The position numbers and the translations under genes are program-made. A DNA stretch of 64,000 nucleotides from positions 1,903,501-1,967,500 of the forward strand of contig JAINUG010000174.1 of NCBI GenBank assembly GCA_029706075.1. Direction: 5' to 3'. Under the pieces are notes generated by a model. That model made no database searches. It was not told where the DNA came from and saw only the letters and a list, made by a program, of their open reading frames with translations. This document shows, piece by piece, positions 33,912 through 47,800 of this stretch. The DNA comes from Aldrovandia affinis (taxonomy: Eukaryota > Chordata > Actinopteri > Notacanthiformes > Halosauridae). Numbering within the stretch: the stretch's first letter is position 1; each line of letters opens with the position of its first letter.

Positions 33912-36900
33912 GAGTTCAACAACAAAAAAAGCATCTGAAGTCTGGCAAAGGACAATAAGGTTTCCGTGAGATCGGAGCAAATACTATACTCTCAATGGGA
34001 ATGGCCTATTCCCTGGTTGAACAGGCAAAAACATGCTTTTTTCCCAACCCTAATAAGAAATGGCAATGGTTGTTCGATATACAATCCTCTGTATAAGGGA
34101 ACTTGTACGTGTAGAGAATGGTGGTTGTGTGGCCAGTCATTAGCACAGGGGTGACACTGACCTCAGGCATTTCGCTGTGAGATGGCATTTCGTGCCTGAG
34201 CCCACATTATATAACATATCACATTTCATTTAGGGTTCCCTACGACAAATGTCAACACCCCCTCCCTCCCATTTTCTTTGTATTACAGGCGACGCTGTCC
34301 TTTCCAAATAAACCACCCTTGATTTCTGCGAAGGGAACACTGTGTATTTGTTTTTATTCATGATAACGCGGGTGTGGCAGTCTAATAATAAAAAAAAGTA
34401 GAACAGGGAGGAACAGAACTGCTGGCAAGATCGAGCCACTGTTGCCATTTTTTGCCTTTGCACGCCCCAGAGGAACTCGGTGACTTCTGGCACAAATCAG
34501 GCCTGTTTGTTTGTAGTATGGTGAAATATCTTCAGCCGTTTTGAGCTGAGGAGGTGCTGATCACGTTGCTAATGGCCCGACACTTTGTTCTCTCCTTTTG
34601 TTCGTTGCTGGACCTGATTACCTTGCAGTGTCTCGAGGGCATCCACTGTTCGGCGGCCAAATGCCTTTTCCTTGTCACCGGCCTGTGATTTCAGAGCCAC
34701 GGTCCTGGATGTACCCTGTCTGTCCGCTCTGAGAGTTGTCCCGATATTTGTGTAGATCTGTGATAACGGGATATATGGGCAATATTCTGCCCAACAGAAG
34801 GGCTGCTGATAAAAATCACACAAAACCTAGGTGAGTGGACCCTAATACTGGTTACCTGCAGTGTACTGCAACAGCATGGATGTATCAGTCAAGCAGTTTT
34901 GTTTAAGGACACACTCCTTTTCAAGCTGAAATGCATGTGTATTCAATGCAAAGGAGCATTTGACTCGAATCAAAAAGTATGGGGGAGTTTTACGATGTTA
35001 CAGATGTTAGTATTACATTGTATAGTATTGACACAGCAGGTTATGTAGCTTTTTTGCCCATAAATCTCTTGCACTAATTGCCCTGCAATTCCTTTGCGTT
35101 TCCTCCTGGGTGTATATGTGTACACATCTTGCTGTACTTGATATTTATTCACAGCCGTGCCATGTGCTGTAATGATTGATGACTTGCGGGACCTACATTC
35201 AGGGCTGCACCAAAGAATGTCGCTAACATCTTAAATGGAATCTTTTGCACGGATGCATTTCATTCTGGACAGAACCACTTGTATTGTTTTAATGCATGTT
35301 TTTGAAGGCATTTCAACTGTTGATGCTTTCATGTTTTATTTTGTTTGAGCCCAGTAGGGTTTGAGTAAAATGACATCAAAGTCATGTTGAGTGATGCCCG
35401 GGCAGAGAAACGGGTGGAACGGTCACGTAGGCATTCTGAAAATAATCTAATCAAATCATCGCATGTTATCAAAGATCATTTCCTCCACATCAAAAAGTCT
35501 CATATTTCCATTGGAAAACCACTTTTCCTGCACGCAGGAACTTTTTCAATTGTAATGGAAAACAAACAATCTTGCCAGGCTTTGAATGAACTGAAGAAAC
35601 AGGGTCTTTCTGCCATCAGAATAGCGAATGTTATTTTTATGATATTCATTGCTATACTATTTAGGAAGGGTTGCAAATGAACCCGTATAACTATAACGAA
35701 AGATAGTGATCTAACTACTGCTGAAGGTAAGGATAACAGGTATGACTTCAGACATGTACCCGCACTAATCTATGTGAATGTAATGCACGTTCTCAGTTGG
35801 AGGGCAGAGGTAGTGTGTATTAGCACCGACACACCAAATATGTGAGCTCCCCCCCGCCCACAAATCCAGTACCTCCCCAGTGATGTTGATACTAACCCAG
35901 ATATTTGTACTTGCCAAACTTTCTGCTTGTCTGACAAACAAAGATGGAACAATTTGTCCCCATCCCCTCCCTGTGAATTTTGGATCATATTTCAGTTTAA
36001 TATTGATTCTAGAGGCCAGACATGGCCAGAGATGTGCGAGCGCGAGCCTGTTGAGTGTGTGAAGAAAAGGCGTCCAGTGTGCAGAGTAGGCGAGGATGGC
36101 CGAGGAGGATCTTCAGAGAACCGGGTCTTCCAGTCCTAAGGGGCTTTCGCGTGCTGGCGAAAGGAGTGTGATCCTCAGCTTCTGGGTCTCGATTATGCAA
36201 CCGTACAGTCAGTCTAGGTGAGGAATCCGGGCAGGGCGTTTCTCTTTCGGGCTCCAGACACTCTCTGTTTACAAACACACAACGGTAGCCTGCACACGCC
36301 CTCGCTGTTTGTTAAAAAGACATCCCTTTAGTTCAGGCCGTCAGACGCTCTTGCGGAACGCCCAGCCTATAAAAGTGTTTTTTGTTTTGTTTCGTTTTTT
36401 TTGCACGGAAGCTGCTGACGGGTGGTTACACAATTCTTCTGGGGTCAAGGGAGGCAGCTGGGATTTTGGCCGAAGCTGCTTCCCTTTGAAATGCGTCCTT
36501 GAAAAGGGGTCACCGGCCGACGGGATAACTGCGAGGAAATGGCCGGCTTCGAGGAGCTCAGGATCTGAATCTGGCTCGGGCAGCCCGGGGGGAGTGGGGG
36601 TGATCTCCTCTTCCTGTAACATGTCTGGCAGTTCCGGCCGCAGATTTGTGGGGTGCTTTGCCCCCCACGTCCACCTTGGTGGGGAGGTGCTTGCTCAGCT
36701 TGATCCTGCACATGGCACCATGCCCCCCGGCTGTGTCAGTAGCTCTGCTGGGATTTGGGCGACATCTCCCGAGCCCTGGGAGTTACAGCGCAAGATCCCT
36801 GCGCTGCGGATGCAGCTGGCAAGGCAAGACTTTCCTTGTTTGGCTGCGATAGTGAAAGGGGAGCGTTGCGCTGCTAAGGTGTACGGCCTTGCTGCTCAAG

Positions 36901-38399
36901 CCAGGCACCAAAGGGGCGATAGTCCGGCTGGTTTTGTGGCTCCTGCGTAAATACATTCGTCAGTGTTTATGAGCTAAATCCCATCAACGTTTATTTTTGG
37001 GCTGCATTTTTAATGTCTTTTACATATAAATATATTCTTTGACAAAGGCCACGGTCGACGCATGTGAGCATCGACTCTTTTTTCATTTAAATAAAGTCAT
37101 TTCAAAGTCGTTTGTTGTTGTTGTTGCAGTGAATATGGGCGATATCTTCTCCCTTCTTTGGAAATAAACCTTTTATGACATTTTAGCATTAAGCGCAAAA
37201 AAAAATGGTTACGCTTGGTTGCGCCGGGACATTTGCTCGCGGTTATATATTGTTTTGTCATTTTATGTAGCTGGTTATGCAATCGTAAATACATGCGTCC
37301 TTATTCCTTTTCTGATATTTGAAGACCCGAAAGATCAGACCAGCAATAAAAGGCTGCAGACTGCCTTGCAACGTGAGGGCCCGTCACTGGATTCCTCTGG
37401 CATTTTCAAGCACTGTTACACAACAGCCTGCCTGTGATTTAGTGCAGATATCCAGTGGTTAGGCTGTTTGAAATGGAGAACCGATTCAAAAAAATTCCAC
37501 ATCACACTATGTGGAGAATTCATGCGACTTGACTCTGAACAGAGCGGTGAACTTTACACAGACAGATTCGCCCAGGACGTTTACAGTAGCCACTTTATAT
37601 AATATGCCTAATCGTTTAGGTCAGGATAAAAGTTGAAGGAATTTTCAGTGCCTCTCTGGCATTATGAATCCTACACTCAATGCTATCCAGAATGCGTGCC
37701 TTCAGCCCCGGAGCCGCCCTGATGCATGTCCGGTAAGCCATGCACAGATTAAAGTATATACCTATAATGTCTCCCTGTATTATGCCTCAAAGAGAGTTTC
37801 ACCTTTGTACCACGGAATCTTAATTTTTTACCATTCGAGCCAGCTCCATTTTTATTACTTGAAAATGCTGTTATCGTATAGGAAATCTGTAGGCTATATT
37901 GTTTTCTGAGGCATAACCTAAGCCTTTAGTGCAGGGTGATTCATTGAAGCTAGCATTCCTTTTTTGTTTCTTACACAATATTAAGAATTCAGTACTTTCT
38001 GAAAAATGAATTTTTTCTCTGACCCGCTCATCCCTTTTTAGCACATTTCTAAGGCCTTTGGTTCCCGAAGACACGGAAGTACAGTTAGTCAATAAGTTTA
38101 TGTTCTTTCGATTCTCTATTAATTCTGGTCAAAGGTTTAGAGATTACCTCAGGCAAATCATTAGACAAATGCAAGGGGATTCCCCCCCCTGTTGGTGAAA
38201 CACAGCGAAAGTTCACAGTATTGTCATGCGATTTAGTGCAGGTGTGACTCAGTGCTTGCCAGAATTAAACAATGCACTGACTAATTTGGTCTGAGGCAAG
38301 CGATGAGGCTCTAAGTTAAATAATTGAACACCATAAGCTATTCAAATATTAGTGGTGCGAAAACATGAGACAAAGTCCTCATATCTAAAATGACAAAGG

Positions 38400-38490
38400 G
38401 TGCAGCAGCAAGCATCCCATCTGGGATTCAAACTCACAACCATCTGGTTATGAGTCAAGTCCCATAACCGCTACCCCGTGCAACCATCCC
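38400..38490 (-). mobile_element. tRNA-derived SINE head, reverse orientation
   Basis: On the minus strand it reads GGGGTAGCGGTTATGGGACT (A box) and GTGAGTTTGAATCCCAGATG (B box), about 30 bases apart as in tRNA-like promoters. The tail is not recognisable. Not a true tRNA gene, since the acceptor stem does not pair. Confidence 0.55.
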
Positions 38491-40027
38491 ATGCATAATC
38501 AGGTACTCAGACACTACATACACATCCATTTATACATGATATTAACATTTTCCGGGTTCTTTCAGAGATGTGAAAATACAAATTCTGTCTTCAATAATAT
38601 GGCATTATCAAAACTATGTGTGGTTATTTTAGAGGTGGGGAATGTCATGCAATTTCAAAGTATGCAGTTACACTGTAGGAGGGGCCAAAGTGTGCTGAGG
38701 TATGGCACTGTGTAGACATCAATACAAACTCTGTTTGCATGCAAAAATGTACTCTGTGGTCTAAAGGCAAGTTGATAAATTGATAAAGGGAAGACAATGA
38801 CTTCTTTAAAAAAGCCATGACACAACACTGTCCTGAATCCCAAGTGGGAAGTAGGTGAGAAAACGTATTAAAGGTAAACAGCATGCTGGAAATATTACTG
38901 AACACCATAAATTCTGACTGCATGCTGGGAGGCAGACATTTCGGTGAATAAACAAGGGGTTAGTTGTTCAGCAGCAAAGTCCCGGTGACAATCGTTGTAG
39001 ATTGGGATACAGGGAGAGTCACAGACAAAGTGGTTCATTCTGGAAGACGTTTTTGTACATGACACAAGGAATACAAACTATAGAGGCATCAGGAAGCCAC
39101 CCTTATTTCAAAGGCAAGGAGAGATTGAGGCAAAGGAAATGTTTTTGAAGTCTCTGGACCGCAGAATGAGCCCAAAGCTCGCCCGCGTGGGTCTGACGTG
39201 ATTATATGTCTGACTTGGCAGGAATTTTTAAAAACTGGGGAGAGTGGGGGGGATACAGTTACACTTAAGCACTGCAACCTGTGATCACAATGCTTCTCAG
39301 ATGTTTTAATGCCTCCCCAATTAACGCATATTTCACGACTGCTTTTCCGCTAATCCCAGTACCTGACTGCAGATCAGATCAAAGCAGAAACGTGGGAAGG
39401 CTCTACCTTGTAGAGGCGTATTTGAGTAACCCTGGGGAGTATCACGCATGTATTAACATATTTCATTAGTTAATGTTTCTTTCCCCTGTCGATAAAAACC
39501 TCCCTTTGTGCATTTGTAGCTGGTAGTGGAGAGCGTTACATAACTGCCTATCGAGGCGGGCGAGGGGTGAAGGCTGGAGCTCTTGCCCGCAGTCTTATCT
39601 CGTCTAACTCAGGCAATGGCTTTTTATTAAGATAGGAAAGCCAGCAGTGCACACACTCGCTGCCCTGAGCGGACCTCTGTATCATTGGACTGGCTCTGTC
39701 CTTTTCCACATCAGGGTCAAACAAGCCACTCCAGACCATAGAGGATGTAATGGTACGAGGGAGCACAGTTTATCTACACAGTGGTATCCTGCACGGAACT
39801 GTGGACAATTGGAGTGGGGTTTTTTTGCTTCAGAATTATTGTCGAAGCAATACTTGTTCTTTATGCTTTGAATGAAAAAATATGTCACATCTACATGTAA
39901 AAAGTCAAAAAAGGACTTTGTCAGCCCTCTAGTTGAAATCTGGATCTAGCCGACTTCCAGAACCTTCTCTAATTCAGCAAGCAGGAGTGTGGTGGCTCGG
40001 AGCCTTCTCCTTGCCCCTGTCCGAGCC

Positions 40028-40159
40028 CTCCAGGGGTGACGTCTTTTCTAGGGTGAGACGGTGCTTCAGCATCTCCTGGGGTGATTCCTCTAAGGAAAGG
40101 TCGTGCTTCATCACCTCCAGGGGTGAATTCTCCCCTCCTACAAGGCTGTGCTTTGTGTA
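40028..40159 (+). repeat. degenerate tandem repeat, units 45, 42 and about 45 bases
   Basis: Three units start at 40028, 40073 and 40115 with CTCC(A/T)GGGGTGA and end near GTGCTTC. Both spacings are multiples of three, and the frame open from 39933 to 40328 reads S(R/W)G(D/E) at each unit start and (R)xCF near each end. No protein family is recognised. Confidence 0.6.
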
Positions 40160-41669
40160 CTACTTGCCGGTGATGTGTATTAACCCTGACAAGCTCTCGG
40201 GAGAGAAGGCCTGTGTGGGCTTATCTCTCGTCTCGCTCAGCACCATGCAGGAACATGGTGACCTCAGCACACCATTGCTGGGCGTCCATTTTTCCCCCTC
40301 ACCGGACCCTGTCAGCTGCAACTTGCATTAATCCTGCTGTTGTGCTACTCAGCAGGGCGGGGATCTTACCTGCTGGGTTTCGTGTCTTCCCAGAGTTAAT
40401 CGCCACAGTGCTCTTTAATGTAAAAGAAAAACAATTGCAGAAGAAATGGGTATTGGTTCTTGGAGTTAATTACAAGGGTGGGTGCAGAAGAACTGCGTTC
40501 TTGCCAACTTCGTTTGAAAAAGTTGAGCGTAGTTAGTTAGTTAGTGTGTAGTTTAGTTCCTTACTTCTTTACCACTGTTCTCAAGTTACATCCCACCCAT
40601 TTTAGAAAGTGTTCTGTCTATTTTAGGATGAGCAGTACAGTTATTGGACATGTGGCACCATCCCACCCTAGTATTAAAAGAGGCAGCCCCGCTATATTTG
40701 CCTATCGAAATATTGACCCTGCCCCGCTATATTTGCCCTGACCTGATTAGCCCTAATGGTTCCATCATTAGATATTCACAGGCATTTACAGATCACGCAC
40801 GGGGACTCTACACTTGATGTTGGGCAAAGCTTTTCAATGCCAGAGGGACAGATATCGATGACAAGCCTACCTATTTCCTATCTACATCCAGAACTATGTT
40901 CACAGAGCAGGACAGTGTTGCTCTTTGGAGTCTAGGTATATGTTTAGTTTGGTTCAATGCTGGTAAAAGTGTGCTGCATTTGAGAGAGTGGGTAAAAAGG
41001 TATTAAAATGATTTCACTCCAAGTTATTTATTTATTTGTGCAATAAAATGAGGAATTACTTTCATACTACTCATTTTATTTTGGAAACATTTGTCCAGTA
41101 CATACATCTGGAAAGACTGTGCATATATGGGATACATTTCATATGCTTGTATCTTGGCTGTCGAATACAATTGTACACTAAACCTGTAGAAACACTGTTA
41201 TGTAACACTTTTTAAAAGAAGTAAAAGAAGACTTTTCAAAGTAAACCACTACGAACTGGCCAACGCCAACATGTAGCTCCAAATTGGTCTTTTAATTACT
41301 TAATTACTTAAAATTACTTTTAATTACTAAAATTGGATGTTTAATTACTGCACCACAGTCCCCAAAATGTAATTCTCTTTCCACCGCTTCAAAGAGCGGA
41401 GCCGAGATGCAAATTTGACCTCAGCTCCATAAAATATTATGTCTCGTAAAGGTCTCGTATTACTTCAGATTTGCAGGCACATGTCTGTTTATCTGTGGCT
41501 CTAGGCATCAGAGCAAGAGCTTTCATCATCGAAAACATCCCTTATCCTCTTCATGAGTTCAGGAGTTAAAGTCCCACATGAGACTACTACTGAATGCTGG
41601 TACTGCAGCATGTGAGTAACTTCATGCATAATCAAAGATATGGCGAATAATGCTCCAGGTTCACATATA

Positions 41670-42517
41670 CAGGTGACTGCCAAAATAAAGGAAACACTAA
41701 AGTGTCATAATAGGGCGTTGGGCCACCACGAGCCACCAGAACAGATCCAGTGTGCCTTGGCATAGAATCTACAAGTGTCTGGAACTCAGTCAGATGGATG
41801 CAAAACCAATCTTCCACGAGAAATTCCATTGTTTGGTGTTTTGTTGATGGTGGTGGAAAATACTGTCTCACATCCCGCTCCAGAATCTCCCATAAGTGTT
41901 CAATTGGCTTGAGATCTGGTGACTGAGACATGTAGTCTACATGTTTTTTATGCTCGTCAAACTATTCAGTGACCACCCTTGCCTTGTGGCTGGGGGCATT
42001 GTCATCCTGGAAGAGACCACTCCCATCAGAAATGCTTCACCATAGCATGAAGGTGATCACTCACAAACACAAATGGCTTTGTATCTTTTGCCATTTACCT
42101 GTTTTTCCTTGCATCTCGAACCAGTTCACTGACATCACGGTTGTGGGCTATGCGCTTTCAGCCACGGTTACCCCTAGTTGATGATGTCTTTCCTCCAGAC
42201 TTCCATGCCAACATCACCTTAGCCACTGTTCCTGGTGAAACATCAGCAAGTTGAGCAGTCTTCATCACTGAAGCGCCTGCCAAACGTGGCCCAAACATTA
42301 TCCTTCTTTCAAAGTCACTGAGACCTCTTCTTGTAGCCATGGTAACCAAAATATGGGTGACTGGGCCCGCCCAGCATTTTAATACATGACCCTAAGCATT
42401 ATGGGATGTTAATTGCTTAATTAACTCAGGAACCACACCTCTGTGGAAGCATCTGCTTTCAATATACTTTGCATTCCTCATTTACTCAAGTGTTTCCTTT
42501 ATTTTGGCAGTTACGTG
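41670..42517 (-). mobile_element. Tc1/mariner element, internally deleted (second family)
   Basis: The ends CAGGTGACTGCCAAAATAAA and (reversed) CACGTAACTGCCAAAATAAA are flanked by TA on both sides. On the minus strand it keeps the transposase N-terminus (MATRRGLSDFERRIM, a helix-turn-helix region, about 42349-42160) and the C-terminus with SPDLKPIEHLWEIL and LVDSMPRHTGSVLVARGG (about 41931-41700). The middle is shortened, giving 848 bp against about 1.6 kb. It is decayed and non-autonomous. Fragments of the same family lie at 54728 and 62482. Confidence 0.9.
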
Positions 42518-44820
42518 TAAATACGTAGCAAAGAGTGTAACAATAAACATCGAAATGGAAGGGAGAACATGACAGGGCTCCTCATGTGAACAGCTTGACA
42601 GCCCTGGGCAGAGGTGCAGAAACAGGGAGGAGAAAGAGCAGCTTTAGGCTGTGTTGATAAGCGGGGGACTGACTTGGGCAACGTGCTTCCAGGCCATGGC
42701 ACAATCAAGCCTTGCTTAAGAGCTGTCAACACCCTGCTGAGCCATGCCCTTATCTGCCCGCATGTCCACACCTCTGTGCAGAGACAACACATAGAGAGAG
42801 AGAGAGAACTTCCACTTGCATCCCTCATCTGTGAACTCTGATTTTCAAGAGCCTTCTGCTTCTGTGTGGTTGACCCATATGATGTGTGGGAAGGCGATGT
42901 CTGAGACTTGCCAAGAACGTACAAGAAAATATGTCAGGGTTCCTGACGTATAAACACAAGCGAAGAGCTTAAAAAATGGGTCTCGCAGACAAACAACCCA
43001 TCATCCCGCTCCCGCGGTTATGATTTTTCAATCTACCCTGACGAGACTCGACAGCTCTCCAAAACATTCCGTCTCTGTAGGATCCATTCTTCTCATCTGT
43101 CACTGCCTCCTTCAGAAGTCTAATTATTCAAAAGGCAATATCAAGCCTGAATGTGCAGAGTACGTTAGGCGTGCCGTTCTTTGGCCAGCGGGAAGCTCCA
43201 GCCGTTATTCTAAGGAAGGCCTCCCGTGGTTTCTCAGGAAGACTACAGGCTGACCCGGAGGCCCCGGTGTGTCCGTGTCTATACATTTTCCTGTCAGCTC
43301 TGTGTAGGGCATTGCCACCTGCCACGGCATGTGCAAGTTTCGTCGAGATTCTTTTCTCTTAAAAGGTACGGCGAAAAACAGCAACGCCCATTTGGCCGCT
43401 GAAGCCCCGGCGCTGGAGCGAAAAGATTTGTTTGTTCTGCTAAGCTCCTCGTGGCCTATTTGTGACCGTTCCGTGCGGAGGAGAGAGCAACAAGAGCCGT
43501 TTGCCAGGTCTTCCTGTTCATTTGCGATTGTTTCTGGCCTACGTCCAGCCAAAGGCTGGCAGGGCGGAAAATCGCTAATAGCTAACAAGATGCATCCTGT
43601 CTGAGGCTTCACGTACTGCCCATTGTATACACATCGGTGTGGCAACAAGGGTTAACTGAGGCAACACAGGAACTAGGGACGGCCCTGGCATTGGGCAGGG
43701 TGGTTTTTTTGCGTGCGATATTGTTGAGCAGCGATGGCTTCTGAGCTGAACTGTAGAGGTGGACATTTTACATTTAAGATGGTCATTGCTGGTAATCTGT
43801 TTTTGTTTGCTTTGCTTGATTAACAATCAAACTATTCATTTGTTTGATAATCTGTACTTAATCTGTCACCATATAATTCCTCCTCTTTATTTGAAATTTT
43901 CCCCCTATTATTTTACTTTACCACAGATTATTTTCCTTTTTGGATAGATTAATCAGTCCAGTCCATATGCTCATGAAATGCAGTGATTTTCTGAGTGTCT
44001 GTGATAGCCTTCGATGCACTCAAAGGAATGATCAAATAACAACAATTATTGCACCGATTCACCTACAAAACGTATGATTTCACATCATTTAAATGATCTG
44101 ACATGATGTGCAGGACAACAACGCCACCAAATGAGTCACAAATGAGCCCCATTCGATACAGAACAGTGAGCTAATCAAGCAGAATTCTTCCTTCCTGCAT
44201 TTAAGGCTTGGCCTGTGGTTGTGTGGCACACGGACTCAGATCCTAAGGGCTGATACTGTGCCACTTTCTTTCAGGCTGCATACTTTCCACAAGGACGTCA
44301 GGGAGTGACTCATCATCGGAGGGACAGTCATTTGCCTGCATGCGATGGAATGTAAATAGCTGGAGATGTAAGCAGAGGGACATGCTAGTTTACGCAGCCC
44401 TAAATGCACTCTGGCAGGGGGGTTACCTCTTCAAAATCCAAGACAGTAGGGCTTGGAATGTGAAACAGCAGGGTCATGCCAGGTTTGTGCTGTGCCATGC
44501 CTTCCAGGGTGGCACCCCTCCCCTCCCCTCCCCCACTGCAGCCCCCCAGCTTCCTTCCAGGCCTGGCGCACTGTGGCCCCACCCGTTGCACGCTGACTCT
44601 TGAGTCACGTCTCACTGATTTCCCAGAGGCCCTCTGAGGGGAGACTATCTGCCAGCGATCAAGCAATGTGACGGGGTGGGAGATTGTTTTGGGTCGACTA
44701 AGGTTGCGCACTGTAAGTACTAGCGCTGTAAGCACTCTTCACTTGGTTGGTCGTAGTTCTAATTCAGGCCTGTTCTGCCTCTGGGTCAGTGTGGAAAGTA
44801 CTTTAGAAATGCCACAGATG

Positions 44821-44848
44821 ACTGGGCAGTACTGGGCAGTACTGGGCA
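44821..44848. repeat. 10-bp tandem repeat, three copies
   Basis: ACTGGGCAGT repeated about 2.8 times. Trivial local expansion. Confidence 0.8.
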
Positions 44849-47800
44849 TTGTTTGAAGGGCGGTTTGCGCTTCTCTGTAGCAGTGTATAAAAAGTCCTGA
44901 AGCTTCTGTCCCCCAGCAAGGTTTTCAGCCTCAGGTATCACCACCAGCCCTAGCACTTTGACAGTAGATTCTGGGGTAGTGCTGGCACTATGCTGGCACC
45001 CGTGGACCACCCTCACACAAGCCTGCGTGTGCCCCTGTCCTGGAGTATAGACCCAAACACAGCTGGACTGTCTCCCTATGGGTGCTCACCAACCTTCCCT
45101 ATGCCTCTTTATCCATGTTTTTACCAACAAAATTACACGCTTTGTATGTGCAATAATGGACTTTTCTAGACTGAGAATTAGCGTTACCACGACCATCCAA
45201 ATAAACTCTAATTCGGAAGTAGGCCAACATAGTTACGGCACCATAGCAGGTATCAAAGCATTGCGTGTTGGAAGCCTTGTCATTGCATAATGTTCAAGGT
45301 GCTCGTGTGAATATCCCGTCTTTTTTGGTTTTTGCCATCCATTATCTCTCACTCAACACATTGTTTTAGGGTTTAATCTATTTATTAAATACATTTTCTC
45401 AAATGAAATACAATATAAATGCCTTTTTATAAAATTAGTTCATATATTGGAAATGTTTTTACTATGGGTATTTATTTAAATGTACCATATATATCGTATA
45501 TTTACTTCAGGCTAGGTACTTTACTTAACCCCTTAACCATCACCCCGTTTTGTGCATTCACACCTATTTGGACTTACCCAAATATAACAGTTCATAGATC
45601 AAGAACTGTGATGGCCACATGCCTACATTTCACAACACATCCCAAAGGACCGAAGATCAAACAATAAAGTAGGCTTTTATAGGTTTCTTGTGTAGAAGCT
45701 CATGTTTGAAAAAGAATAAATGAGTCACATTTCATGATTTACCAGTGGATTTTGTGCCTTTTACGACATGTCAACTAAGTCTGTGCAAAAAAAAAAAAAA
45801 AACTGACTTCTAGACTAGAGGCCTTTTAGTGAGTGATGTCACAAGTGGTCTCCATGTGTCCCAAAACCTATCCAAGGTGGCCACATTTGCCCAATGATTT
45901 CTATTAACTTCTGTGACACTGGAAAACATACTAAAAGGTTTTGATGACTATAAACCTGTTTCTATCACCCAAACCATTATGGATGGTTATTTTGCTCACA
46001 AAACAGATACTAATGTGATAGTTCAAAGTGTCTCCTAATGTCTCCAAGTGGCACAATTCACTTCTGTGACACTGAGAATCACATGACAACATGTTGTTGC
46101 CTATGAGACACACACCAAACCAAACTAAAGAATTGGATAGCACAAGTTTTTTTTCCAATGGTAAAAATGTGCACCAATACTAATAAAAAAAGCACAAATA
46201 CAAATAATGTTTAATTATAATAATAATATAGAATATATAAATAATATAACTTTTTTTTTTTTTCCAAGACAAAATTGTACTTCTGCCAATTGTCTGCCCT
46301 TATTGCATAAAACTATTTACAGTGCCAGTTAGTGTTCTTTAGTCAGGCAACACAGGAAAAGCTATAGGTTATTTTGGTTGTGCCTGTCATTGAAGCAGTC
46401 TCCGTCACAGGACATGAACTTGATAGGTGTCTTCTGATGTTAGAGCCGGCACTTCCGCCTACTAGCTGACCGGTAGCTACTCACTGGTTGTAAACGGGAT
46501 CCTGGCTGTCAAAACTGATCTTCTTTGGGGCTTTTGCTATTGTAAAACCACATAATAAATCTAAATAAACCAGAAATAAAAAGAATGTATGATACCATCG
46601 CAAGGATGGGGTTAAAGGCACAACAACAGTGCCCCTGAGAACTGGTCCTGCAACAATCAAGTTGGTTACATTGGTTCATTGACCTAAACCCCTATCCAGT
46701 TCCCTAACACTTACGCAATATTTGGGGTGCAGAGATTAGTCTCTAATTACAATGAAAGCATTGTAGGTCGAGCCTCATCTGCCAAAGTCTTAGGTTCCTT
46801 AATTGTGGTTGTCCGTGTTTGCACCCTGTTAGTTGTTAGCTACTTTCAGGCACCAAAAACTGGGACTCCTCTATCTGCCTGAAACTAAATATCAAAACAT
46901 GCAGCCTACTTCAAAGACTAGATGACAGCCTCATTCCAAGTAAGCCAAGGAGAGTGAAGTTTTTGTATTGAGAGCCAAACAGGATATGATAGCCATCTGT
47001 GGCTTGCTCTGCGCTTGGGCACATTGTTTTTTCTTTATTTGAACTTCCCTCTTGTGTAGTTCCTCCACCGAGGTGAACGTGAGCGAAGTTAGTCTGAAAA
47101 TTCTCGACTGTGATTCACAGTCGGGGCCCTGCGAGGACAGGAAGGAGGACGTTTCGCCAATGCAGCCCTTTCAGAACATCCTTTCCGTGTGGTAAATGCC
47201 ACCTCATTGATTTCATGTGTCTTGGCCAACCCAAGGAGGTGAAATTTCATCAGAGCAGAAATGTATGAACTCTGTGATTGTTTCCCGATCAAAGGATAGT
47301 AAAAAGCAACCCGGGATAGGAAGTCCAGTCGCTTCTCTTCACGGGCAGTTCTCTGCACCTCTCCGACTCTGTTTCACCCCGAACTGGAGAAATACTGCAT
47401 GTAAATCTGTCCTGGAGAGCATGCAAGCACAGTGCACCGTGCCCACAATGCGGCTTGTGTGTAGACCCTCAGGTACAGTACACAGGCTTGGGTTGCAGCT
47501 GTTATAGACTGGATACTTGGCTGTGAGCGGTAATTACTGCCAGAATATGTTCCTATGTCGCTGCAGTCATATTTACATATCTCCTCCCCATTCCTTTATC
47601 TTTATTGCACAAGGAACTGAGACTGACCCTCACACTACCCTACTGTTTTATGGCCTTTTTAACTGGCCTGTTTCTATCGTAACAGGTAAATTAAGCCTAA
47701 TGTATTTCTCAGTGGCTGATGTCTTGGCGCATCGATGTCCGTTCTTAATGGCAGGAGAATGGGCGAAGTGGCAAAGAAACAGTGGCAGAATTACACAGTA

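Larger units (their letters stand above)
30905..41665 (+). other. tsc22d3: tsc22d3 intron 1, first part
   Basis: Runs from the GTAAAC donor. No further coding exon of tsc22d3 was found. The region holds a likely LINE tail scrap near 32380-32420 (GCAATGTATGAAAAGTGTTG), the SINE pair at 33290-33911, a reverse SINE at 38400, a GC-rich stretch at 36.0-36.95 kb and a short degenerate tandem repeat at 40028. Otherwise it appears to be unique non-coding DNA. Confidence 0.6.

Noticed and set aside
36309-36950. 213-codon plus-strand frame in a GC-rich stretch
   Set aside because: No domain, splice context or similarity to TSC22 proteins; overlapping frames of similar length on the other strand indicate composition effects.
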